A stretch of 64,000 nucleotides of DNA, from the NCBI RefSeq assembly GCF_963676685.1, contig NC_092344.1, positions 55,450,830 through 55,514,829 of the forward strand, written 5' to 3'. This document shows positions 21,101 through 33,100 of the stretch, one piece after another. The notes under the pieces were generated by a model, which was given only the letters and a program-made list of their open reading frames with translations, was not told where the DNA came from and ran no database searches. The translations under genes were made by a program, and so were the position numbers. Position 1 is the first letter of the stretch, and each line of letters begins with the position of its first letter. This stretch comes from Mytilus edulis. Taxonomy: Eukaryota; Mollusca; Bivalvia; Mytilida; Mytilidae.

Positions 21101-22350
21101 TTTATCCTTCATTGAACTTTTAATGTCGTCCCTAATGGGCTTACTAAATTTTAATGTTGACTTGTGTTAAATTTTTGTTACATCCTGGTAATTTGTTTTT
21201 TTGCAATATAAACATCAAATAGATCTTTAACAATTGAAATCAAAACTACAATGTTTCTTTAGGTTTTTTGTATCAAAATTTCATACTGGTTTGTATTTTG
21301 CCATGTATGAAAGATCGTATCTGCGTATACAGTAGAAGGTTATATTTCATGAACTACGAGCATTCTTCTATACGGATTTGTTTAGTTTTGTTTTGTTTGT
21401 AGTTGTGTTTTAGTCAGCTATTATGTGTAGACTATAGGACAGTTAATGGCATCACTTTAAAAGATGTGTTTCCTCTTCCATATATTTGAATGAATGAAAT
21501 CTGTATTTGCAAAGTATATGTAGTTAAATGCTATAGCAACACGAACATATTTACATTATGACACACAATAAACAGCAGAGAACAATATTAAAAGATATAT
21601 CAATTTAGATTTTTTGAAAATCTAAAATCAAAATTGACCAAATCTGTAATTTTGGCAAACCGTGATTAAAACCATTCATTTATAACAGTGATACAAGAAA
21701 GAAAAATATATTTAGGGGCTGCATGTGTTATCACAAACAGATAATAGAATATGCACAATTTATAAAAAGTTGTATCGGCTTGTTTTCATATTCAAAATGA
21801 AATAGTGTGTCACAAAAAAAGCTACTAGTACTTCCAGTCGATATCTTACTTAGGCACTTCAGATGTAACTAGCTTTGAGTAACCTGTATTGTTCGAATAA
21901 TCAACAATGAATTCCTTAACATGGCTACTGCGATTGCAATCTCCGAGGGTTTATAACCCTGGTGCTTAGAGATGATGAGTGAATATGATATTGAGATTCA
22001 ACATTATAGACATGGGTTTGACCATAAAACGATGATGATTCAAGTAGTCTCTTGCAAGCAATGCGGTAACAAGATTGGTCGTGAAAAGGAAATACAATCC
22101 GATATTGCGCTCCTCACGCAGACCTTTATAAGTTGGGTTTAGATTTTAACTTGATAAACATGAATGTTTTAATTGTTAGGCAAATGTAACTTTTTTTATC
22201 ATGCAATAGCATAGCCTTCCTCTCGTATTTACCAAAGTCAATGCTCAGTTGAAAATGCCAAAAGTCATGGCCATGTCTGTTTTATTTAACTTAGAAGCAA
22301 CAGTAATTTACTCTTCTTAATCTCAAAAATTCATTTAGAAGATACAAATG
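18130..22350. other. Gene-free stretch
   Basis: I see no supportable exon. It holds a T2 MITE end fragment near 18800-18880, a fragment of the R2 family near 20420-20530, A/T microsatellites and otherwise unique AT-rich DNA. The 108-codon minus-strand frame at 18843-19169 has no recognisable domain and runs into the T2 fragment. Confidence 0.5.
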
Positions 22351-22354
22351 AATA

Positions 22355-22640
22355 AGAAACAAGAATGTGTCCCCAGTACACGGATGCTCCATCCACACTA
22401 TCATTTTCTATGTTCAATGGACTGTGAAAATGGGGGAAAATCTCTAATTTGAAATTAACATTAGAAAGATCATATCATAGGGAACATGTGGACTAAGTTT
22501 CAAGATGATTGGACTTCAACTTCATCAAAAACTACCTCGACCAAACACTTTAACCAAAACTTTAACCTGAAGCGGGACAGACGAACGAACGAACGGACGC
22601 ACAGATCAGAAAACATAATGCCCATAAATGGGTCATAACG
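22355..22640 (+). repeat. 'GTGTCC..AGTACAC' dispersed repeat, third copy
   Basis: It has the same internal blocks as 1578-2337, including 'tatcattttctatgttca', 'agaaagatcatatcat' and a (GAAC)n-like tract before 'cagaaaacataatgccc'. It lacks the terminal palindromic 'ctactatcgtagg'. Confidence 0.65.
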
Positions 22641-22889
22641 AACACAACCCGTAATATTCGCATTATCTCTTCACAGATTGAGACCGGATACGATTCCACA
22701 CTATAACAAATTGTCACAATAAGATTTATACAAAAGTATGAAGGTATGATTGCAAATGAGATAACTCTCCATAAGAGACTAATATAACGTAGAAGGTAAA
22801 CAACTACAGTTACCGTTTAAGTATAATTATGTTTATTTCATACGATCCTGGCATGTCAGCAACTGCTAGTAGCTATAGTCCTTTGTTCA

Positions 22890-23300
22890 TTTATGCATCA
22901 TTGTCATTTTGTTTAGTTTCTTTTGTTACCTTTTCTGACATCAGACTCAAACTTCTTTTAAACTGAGTTTTATTGTGCATATTGTAGTGTGTTTGTTTTT
23001 TCTATATTGGTTACAGGTTTAGGGGAGGGTTGAAATCTCACAAAACATGTTTTACCTCGCTGCATTTTTGCACCTGTCCCAAGTCTGGAGCCTCGGGCTA
23101 TTCTAGTTCATTTATATATTTCGGAGTCTAGTATGATGTCTATTATCAGTACACTTTTTTGTTTAGGGGCCAGCTGAAGCACGCCTCCGGGTTCGGGATT
23201 TTCTCGTTGTGTTTAAAACCTTTCGGCTGTTTTTTGTGCTCTTTGGGCGTCCCTCTTCGACACATTTATCATTTCCATTCTCAATTTGATTGCTTGTCAA
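22890..23300 (+). repeat. Retroelement tail repeats (R1 family and a 'cacctgtcccaagtc' family)
   Basis: 22890-23105 matches 48180-48420 ('tgcacctgtcccaagtc' with flanking blocks). 23150-23300 is family R1 in reverse orientation relative to 14358. Both are non-coding. Confidence 0.55.
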
Positions 23301-23563
23301 GTTGCTTTTTTTCAAGGCACATATTAGTTGTTCAATTTGTGTAATTGAGTATCGCCAATTTTTAGGAATGTTTTCTTTGGTTGTGATACGTATTTGGCAT
23401 ATAATTGATGCTATTGGGGTTTACTATGCAAACGACTGGGGTTTTACACGACATTACGTTTTATCTTTTTTCCTTGTTTTCATTTGTATGGTGCAGTTTA
23501 TTTATTGACACTTTTCTGTGTGGCCATAACTAAAAATCAAAATAGATTATAGGAAAAATATAA

Positions 23564-24132
23564 CTAGTGTTTCTTTTTATTATCAAAGTTAAGTGAATTA
23601 TAATACTTAAGTGAACATTTGTAACTCTCTACGGGAGTGTACAAAGGTTTGTACTGTAACATTTTTCTAGCTTTTGAATCGTCGAACGACAGCGCTAAAT
23701 TTGTATATATAAGTGTTGCTGTTGTTACTGGAAATTGCACTTTCTTCAATGGTGAAATTAAAAACAGTAAAATGTGAATAAAACTTATCAGTACATACAG
23801 AATCCAATAAGGAACAAACGACCGATACAATGATATATTGAATGAATCAAAGTATGGTTTACAAAACTTCATCATTGATTTATTAGGACTGTTATCTTTA
23901 ATAAGAAAGGCTTCGCCTCCAAGCGTTTTATCTGACCTCATTGCTTTATAAGCACATACAAAAGCCCAAGCTATATTTCCAACGTAAACAAGACAACATG
24001 CTCCATTGCCACAAAAATCAATCATGATCTTTTTGTTTTGCAGTCCAGCTTCTATAGCCTGAGGTATAAAATGTTGATCAAGCTCTCCATAAATTACCAT
24101 TGGTCGCAAAGAAATGGTTCGAAATGCAATAC
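23564..24132 (-). CDS. 3-beta-HSD-like gene, exon 4 and stop
   Basis: The acceptor TTTCTTTACAG leads into AFRTISLRPMVIYGELDQHF. YVGNIAWAFVCAYKAM is the conserved 'hVxNhA' helix. A single strong transmembrane segment precedes the C-terminal FDDSKARKMLQYKPLYTPVE, another family signature. The stop is at 23564-23566. Confidence 0.9.
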
Positions 24133-27100
24133 CTGTAAAGAAATCTACATAAATATATGTACAATGCTATTAACAAAATTTAAGCAAGAATCTTCAAATA
24201 AAAGAGCATGTATTACAGAATAAAGCTTAACCGTAGCATGGACTCCGTATTGCTCACTTTAAATTGATGATTAATGGTTTAATGTGCAATGGCAAATATC
24301 AATATGCATGGAGACCAACAATTTAATTATGTATTAAGTAAAAGTTAGTTCTTCAAAGTAGATGGACAGGCTGGGTGAACATACATGAAATGTGGAATGC
24401 CCATAAATACAAATTGAAGGTATTTAGTTAAGGGCAGAAATTTAGTCTCGCACAATGCTGCTTGCGGACCCCATAAAAGTGTTTGCAAGGGTTCGCTGAT
24501 GTACAGAGACTTCGGATTTAAATTGTTATTCTGTCCAAAAGTAAACAGCGTAAAAACGGCTAATATAAAAAAGAAGATGTGGTATGATGCCAGACAGACA
24601 ACTCTCCACAATAGAACAAATGCTTTTTTTGAGCATTAAACGGTAAAATGTCAAAACTATGTCATCAACAACGAATATTGTTTATGACATTTAATAGTAA
24701 CCAGTACTTTTACCAGTACTTACTAATTTCAGCTAAATGTCACTCAGTAAACACCTCTGAAAACGGATAAAAAAACCGGTAGTTTAAAAGAAATTATCCT
24801 ATCAAGGTATGTAATTCGGTCAAACGTACGTCAATTCAAAATGCATATCATGCATATAGGTTATCTGAAACAATTTATAATCTGTTAATCATATTAGTTT
24901 TTCCTTTCTTTGTTTACATAAACCAGGCAGTCGGTTATCTCGTTTGAATTGTTTTATTTTGGATCCTTTTTTTTTAAATATAGCTTGATAAGCGGTATAG
25001 GTTTTGCTCATTGTTAAAGGCCTGTCAGTGACATAAAGTGGCTAACCTAACAAAACTAAACACAATGTTTCAAAGCATTAAACCGTACAATGGCAACATA
25101 ACACTTTTTACAGTTTAATTCATATACCGTTTGGAAGAAGTTTGTTGTTCATACTTAGAACGGCTTTTTCTCCTGCTTGTTTAGTCCTGGCATATTCCCC
25201 AAAAAGTAATCTATCTGGCTTTGTATTTGCTTCGTTACCATTGACTATGTCATGGTATCCTTGCATTACATCAATAGTACTACAATGGATAAACATCTCG
25301 ACTTTGTTCTGATAGCACGCCTCCAATAAAAGTTTCGTTCCTTTATAAAGAGAAACCATATATTTGTACTTAAAATAATTATAAGGGTCATCTCTGTAAT
25401 TAAGATTTTAGGATTCCGTGCAGGGATTTGTCTATAGTAGGTAAAATAAAAACAAAATCAATGACCTTTCTCAAGGGAAGTCGGTTCAAGGACAATTAGG
25501 TTTTCATTTAATTGAAGATATGTCATTATAATTAAATGCTTTTTTACAAGTTTTGTCGATATCAAAGTCATGTAATACTTCAAATTTCACAAAAAGATGA
25601 ATATATTATTTATACTTGAAAAGTTAAATTATGCTAGCAAACACTTGTGCATTTCTTTAGAAAGAAAATCCTAGATTTTATTCAAATCTTCTGGAATGAA
25701 CTGCTATTCAATCATTGTAACTCCGAATACATACGAAATTCGTCGACAGGTTTTCTGAATGCAGATACCTTAACCATGACACCTTTCGTTATTTATGTGA
25801 TATAGATACAATGGATAAGCGTTGATTCTTGAAAAAAAAAGAAACCAATCGCACATCGCAAGTGTGTGCATGGGAAAAACCGTGATGAAACAAACGTGAA
25901 AGCAAGATAGTATTAATCGATTCTGAAATTGGTATGACAAAATAAACCCAAATTTAAATCCCTCCATCATTTCACTTATTTGTTCACGTACTGAGTCGTA
26001 CTCCATGATTCTGTGTTAAATAATTATCAAAAGGTAACTTCGACACCAAGGCATGACAGTTAATTAGCAGCCAAAGTTTTCGATCATCAATTGGTTATGT
26101 TTTCTGTCGTATATGCATACATTGGTTCAAAAACTTCGAATTCTAACATTACAAATGCCAAACACTGGTTTAACCCTGACTTTAAAAGAGGGACAAAAGA
26201 TACCAGAGGGACAGTCAAACTCATTAATCGAAAATAAACTGACAACGCCATGGCTTAAAATGAAAAAGACAAACAGACAAACAATAGTACATATGACACA
26301 ACATAGAAAACTAAAGAATAAGCAACACGAATATCACCAAAAACTAGGGGTTATCTTAGGTGCTCCGAAAGGGTAAGCAGATCCTGCTCCACATGTGGCA
26401 CCCATCGTGTTGCTCATGTTATAACAAATCCGGTAAATAGTCCAATTCGGTAGGTCACATATTCATGAAAGGGAATGGGATGGTAGTTACGACGTAAGGA
26501 ACATATCCGATATCATTTGTGAAACGGTTATTCCATAACGGTCAACCAGTTCGTGATGGCGTCCGTAAAATTTACGAAGGGATGCTTTCAACTTCACTAT
26601 TTGGAACTCTTGGTTTAATAGATTCCTTGTGAGCAGCAACCCTCTATCAAGAAAATCATGATAGGAAATACAAGCACGGGAATATCGTATCAATTGGGAG
26701 ATATATATCCCGTATGCAGATGCTGCTTGACTGTTGGTTCTTAGAAATGGAAAGTTCACGATTGGAAAGCTGAAATCATCTCTTTTGTCGTTAAGTTTTG
26801 TTTTCAATCGACCCTCATTGTCAATTTCTAGATGTAAGTCAAGATATGAGACCGACTTAACTGTATCTGTAGTATCCTTTATCTCTAGTTCGATTGGATA
26901 GATGCGTTCAACATAGTCACCAAATTTTGAATTATTTAGTGAAAGAACACAATCTATATAGCAGAAAGTAGAGTCAAAGGATATTGCTAACTTCTTATCT
27001 TTCTTCCTAAAAAGTTCCTGTGTGAAGTCAGCCTCATAATAATAAAGAAACAAGTCGGCAAGAAGAGGGGCACAAGTTGTTCCCATTGGAATGCCGACAG

Positions 27101-30100
27101 TCTGTTGAAAAACACGTCCTCCGAACGTAACAAATATGTTGTCAATCAAGAAATCAAGCATCTTGATGTCAGTTTCAGAGAATTTTTTGTTTGAATCAGA
27201 GTGATTAAGTAGGATTTATCCCTCCCTAAGACAAGATACTTGTATCTTCGTTGGCCATTCTTTTTTTTAAACAAAGCAATACCAACTCTTTCAATATGTC
27301 TTTTAGTTTGGAATGTGGAATACTTGTGTAAAGTATAGAAAAGTCAAATGTTTTAATACTACTTCAAGATGAAAGAGAGTTAGATTGTATGTACTCTAAA
27401 AAATCTATGGAATTTTTAAGTATCCATATCTGATTCACGCCACCTCTAGAATAGGCAGTTTCGCAATAACTTTGAAGCCCGTCTTTGATTGCTGATAAAA
27501 TAGATTTTAATAATTAAGAAAGAGGTTTCGTGCAGCACTTGCAAGACCCAGCAATATATGTTTGTAAGGACACTTGTGTAGTTTAGGTACATCTTTGTAT
27601 CCAATACAGTGATGGAACATCCAGTTATTCATCTTTGGTTGAAATTCCAAAGGAACATAGAACAGACCTATGATTATCTATGATTTCCTCTTTGGTAAGT
27701 GTCGTGAGGGTATATGTTGAGTTTCCAAGTGAATTTTCAATACCCAATTCGTTTATCAAGAAGTTAATGTAATGAGTTTTACACACACAAACTATGTTGT
27801 TTGGGGCTTTATCTGCGGGGACAACAACATATTTGTCATGGAGGTAGGATAAGTGTTTTGCAACATTTGGGTCTTTAAAGATTGACGTAGCATTGGCATT
27901 GAAAGACCCATTCAGTTTCATAATTCTGACATGTATCAACGACCTCAATGCCTAAAATTTATTCGGAAAGAGTGTCTACGTCTTCCTTCTTGCGCTTAGC
28001 CCGTTGCCTGACATAATCCTTGACGGAATCCATCAAAATTTTAAAGTTGTATTTCCAATTGATGGATTTAGGCTCACGATATTTCAGACCTTTTGATAAC
28101 ACATTTCGTTGGGAAGTGTTATTAACAATGTTGAGGTCACTGGTAATAACGTGGCCAGCCGGATTATATGTGAATTAGGAAATAGCACAAGTGCAATCAG
28201 GAGGTTTAGACTTGAATTCGTCAACATTGAGATCATGCAAAACGTGTTTGTAATTGAAAATTTTAGTTGCAATAGGTTTGGTATAGGTATAAGAAATGAT
28301 TGGAACAGACTGATCTTTGAAATAAGGAGGTATTTTCGATTTATGATGAAGGATATTGCCCAAGTTGACGCCATCGAGACCTTTGTTGGCAAAGGAAAGA
28401 TTAAGGAAAGATTTTTTCTCTTTTTCATCTTTTCCAATGCGGATTGGCTTGAAAAGTCTGTGACTTGCAATATTCGAAATTATAGCTGTAAGTTTGTACT
28501 GGTTTGAATGAGGGTTTGTAACAGTGGTTTCCAAACACAAATTGAACAGAGAATGAAGTTAAAAAAGGTGTAATGAATAAAGTTTCGTGCGAATGTGATG
28601 AATACCTAACGGCATTTGTATAAAAAGTAAAAACACAAAAATACTGAACTCCGAGGAAAATTCAAAAAGGAAAATCAAAAATCAAAAGGCAAAATCAAAA
28701 GTCCAAACACATCAAACGAATGGATAACAACTGTCATATTCCTGACTTGGTACAGGCATTTTCTAATGTAGAAAATGGTGGATTGAACCTGGTTTTATAG
28801 CTAGCTAAACCTCTCACTTGTATGACAGTCGCATCAAATTCCATTACATTGTCAACGATGCATGAACAAAACAAACATACTCAAAGAGTAAAAATGTCAA
28901 AAATAGGGGTACAACAGTCAATATTGTGTTATCATCTTAATATCACTACATAAACAACAAATGTAACAAAGTAGCACAAAAAGGCATACATCAAATTTAA
29001 CATTCTCATTTTGCTTTTCTTATACGGCTGAATTTATCTATGTAAAGTCTACCCATAAATGAAAGAAGGTTTTCATTACTGGTGTAAAATTGCGCGTTTG
29101 AAATTCGCACAGGTAGACATAAAAATAATTGTGTCGTATGACGGCATACATAAATGCAGACTCACGTAAAGTAGATATAACAAAAAAACAGACTTACAGT
29201 AAAAATAATAAATAAAATAATGGTGTGGTTCAAAGTATGACGGGACACATAAGTACAGTTTCACGTCAAATACGGCTGAATTTATCTATGTAAAGTCTAC
29301 CAATAAATGATAGAAGGTTTTCATTACTGGTGTAAAATTGCGCGTTTGAAATTCGCACAGGTAGACATAAAAATAATTTTGTCGTATGACGGCATACATA
29401 AATGCAGACTGACGTAAAGTAGATATAACAAAAACCAGATTTAACAGTAAAAGTAATAATAATAAATAAAATAATGGTGTGGTTCAAAGTATGACGGGAT
29501 ACATAAGTACAATTTCACGTCAAATGTATATCATAAAAAACAGACTAAACAGAAAAAGTAGTCTTATTGAATAAAATAGTTTAGTCATTCATAGTATGTC
29601 AAGATCCTTAAGTAAAAGTAATATCAATAAATGAAATAATTTTGCCGTTCAAAGTATGTGGTTTTACGTAACCACAGAGTCACTTCAAATGAATATCTAA
29701 AAAAGACATATAAAAGAATACTATAATACGTAATTAAGATGATAACAAACGTCAGTACGCAAAATCTATACTTCAAGACCATCTTGTATTATTTGTGAAG
29801 TTGATACGGAATATTTATCAACAAGTTCTGGGTATCTTCCGATGAAATTTTTTAGAAAAAGGACGAGACGTTCTTTGACATACCCCTGGTTCATCAATTT
29901 TCTGCTCAGACACTGGTGACGTTTTACAAAGTCTGAATAGGAGCTGCAAGCTCTTGAATACCTAATAAGTTGGGAAATGTATATTCCATATGCAGATGAA
30001 GTTGGTATATTACTACTAAGGTGGGGGAAATTGATAATTTCAAAATTAAAATCGTCTCGTTTGTCATAGATTCTGGTACTGAGATGACTGTGTATGTCAA

Positions 30101-33100
30101 ATTCGAGGTATAAGTCTAAAAATGAGGCAGAGGAAGCCGTGTCTGTGGTCTCTTTAATTTCTAGTTCTGGTGGGTATATTAATGGAATCCAATCAGAAAA
30201 GTTCGGATTGTTAATGGAAAGAACATCATCAATATATCTGAAAGTGAAATTAAATAACCTGGCTTCTTTGATCTTCTTGTTTTTGACAAGTGTCTGAAGG
30301 AACTCCGATTCATATGAAAATAAGAAGAGGTCGGCAAGGAGAGGCGCACAGTTCGTTCCCATAGGAATGCCGACAATTTGTTGAAAAAGTCTACCTCCAA
30401 ATTCAACAAATATGTTGTCAATAAGAAACTCCAGCATACTGATCACTTGTTCCTCTGTGTAGTATGTTTTACCCTTTTGTTCCTTATTAACAAAATATGC
30501 CTTATGGTATCCCAAAGTGATAAATTTATAGCGTATGCTACCATTTTTATGATGAAAAGCATTGTGAATTATTTCTTTTAGACGGGTTTTCAATTTCACA
30601 TGGGGAATGGTTGTATACAAGGTTGAAAAATCAAAAGTTTTAATAGAACTAATTTCAGAAAAAGACCGAGATTTAAAATTATCCAGAAGTTCTTTAGAGT
30701 TTTTCAGAATCCACATATGGTTAATACCACTACGTGAGTAAACAGTTTCACAGTATATCTGAAGACCCTCTTTAACTGCGGACAGAATTTTAGTCAATCT
30801 AATGGACAATTCTTTAGTAGAACAAGCAGATGAGCCGGCAATGTACCGTTGTTTGTACGGAATTTTGTGAAGTTTAGGTATCCAATACAAACAAGGTAAG
30901 TCCTCCGATTTGTTGTTCAATGCAATGTTCATAGAAGCCATGAAGGACTTATGATTCGCCAAAATCTCATCCTTGTCAAATGATATGTTTTTGTATGTGG
31001 GATTACCTGAGTGTTCATTTATTCCTAATTCTTTTATAAGACACTCGTAGTAATACGATTTACATACAAAGACAATATTATTTGAAGCTTTGTCCGCAGG
31101 AACAACAACATACTTATCTTGAAGAGATGATAGACATTTCACAGCCTCTTTGTCACTGAAAATGGACTTAGGTCGATCATTCACACAGTTTTTCAACTTA
31201 TGAATGCGACGTTTTATCAGAGACCTGATTGTTTTGACCCATTCTGACAAAGTGTCCAGTTGCACTTCTTCTCGCTTAGCCCATGCTCTGGCGTAGTTCT
31301 CAATGGAATCCATAATTATTTTGAAGTTATGGTTCCAATTGATGTGTTGGGGTTCTCTAAACTTAGGACCACGAGAAATCACCTTTCGGAGATTTTCATG
31401 TTGAATTATGTTTAGATCCCCAGTAATAACATGGCCAGAGGGGCTGTAATTGTAAGGCGAGTTGGAACAGTCACATGTCAGAGGTTTATTTAGGTATTGT
31501 TCTAAATCAAGGTCCTGTAATGCTTGTTTATAGTTAAATATTTTGGGTGCAATGGTTTTGGTGTAACTGTAGGATACAATAGGAACAGACTGATTTTGAA
31601 AATAAATAGGAATTTTAGATGTTACCTCCTTGTGATGTAGAACGTTGCTGATGTTGATTGCATCAATTCCTCTATTGTTAAAGTGAACAGGAAGGAATTT
31701 CCTCTTTTCCTCATGTAAAGGTTCCGATCTTACTGGTTTAAAGAGACGGAAAAGAGCTACATCACAAATTATACTGACAAGTCTGTATATTGGAGAAAAT
31801 GTATTAGTACCTCCTTTGTCAAGTGCATAATCTCTCAAACATTTTAGAAAATTAACCGGCAGTGAAAAAAGAATAGTTCTAATGTAATGTAACCCTAACG
31901 GATGATGCAGATGAGAAAGAAGGTCATCAAAGCTTCCAGAGGCCGATCTCGATTTGGAAGACTTTTTTACATTAGGCCGATGGTAACGTTTTTGTCCATG
32001 ACTACGTTGGTTTCGTAAGGTAGTATTAAACAAACTCATTACATCAACATCACTGCAGGCTGGACTTGACAAATTTCCTACTCCTTTGACATTATCATTG
32101 CAACCATATGGCATTGCAGTACCTAGTTCCCTTATCCAGAAATTTTCTCTATCTTTTCGGAAAGGAGTACTAAGTACTGGACTATTTGTGTGGTGATAAA
32201 TTTTCTCGATGATGCGTACTTTCATAGATAACGAAGGATCATGGTCCGGTTGATTAAAGTGGTTATAAAGAACCCTGAATTGCGGATCTTTATTATCAGA
32301 CCGGTTTTGATTCATCCTTTTACGTAAAGTTTGTCGAGTTTCACCAACATAAAGTAGTCCACACAAAGTACATTCGATTCCATACACTACATTGTCCGTG
32401 GAACAGTCCAGAGGTTCGAAAGATTTAGTATAATACGTTTTTCCTGTTAAGTTACTGGTGAAATCAGGAGTCGTGATTAACATATCACATGTCTTACACG
32501 TGCTCCTTTTTCCTTTTTTGTGTTTACAAGAAGAAATGATAGGTGTTGATTCACTTGTAGCAGGTGTATTCAAACAGTCGAAAATATTAACGGAACATGG
32601 CTTTAATTTATGAAAAGTATCTGAATTTTCAAAGTAGTAATTACCTTCTGGCTGAACGTACGTCAAATCAGGGGTATCCCGGAGGATATTCCGTGGAACA
32701 CACAAATCAAATGCTACAGTGTTCCGTGTAGCAAAAGGGGACCTTGGTAACCCGGGCGACGTCCCAGCCGGTTTGTTCTTAGTATTATTTGTATTCATCA
32801 TGCATAAAGCTACCAAGTTAATGATGCCCTCGGGGCAAAATCCACCAGCAGTAAAGTTTCTTCTGGGAAGAAACTTGACATCGACTTGGTTGTAGTAAAA
32901 AGTAAAAACACAAAAATACTGAACTCCGAGGAAAATTCAAAAAGGAAAATCAAAAATCAAAAGGCAAAATCAAAAGTCCAAACACATCAAACGAATGGAT
33001 AACAACTGTCATATTCCTGACTTGGTACAGGCATTTTCTAATGTAGAAAATGGTGGATTGAACCTGGTTTTATAGCTAGCTAAACCTCTCACTTGTATGA

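Noticed and set aside
28109..28540. Three overlapping frames of 121-132 codons on both strands
   Set aside because: The minus-strand one is a frameshifted piece of the old PLE; the plus-strand one is its shadow.
28621..28998. Hammerhead ribozyme in the PLE repeat
   Set aside because: I searched both strands by eye for CTGANGA with a following GAAA and found none. A covariance-model scan would be decisive.
29076..29487. Two similar 62-73 codon minus-strand frames
   Set aside because: They are the same translation of the 248-bp tandem repeat in the PLE 3' UTR, not a duplicated gene.
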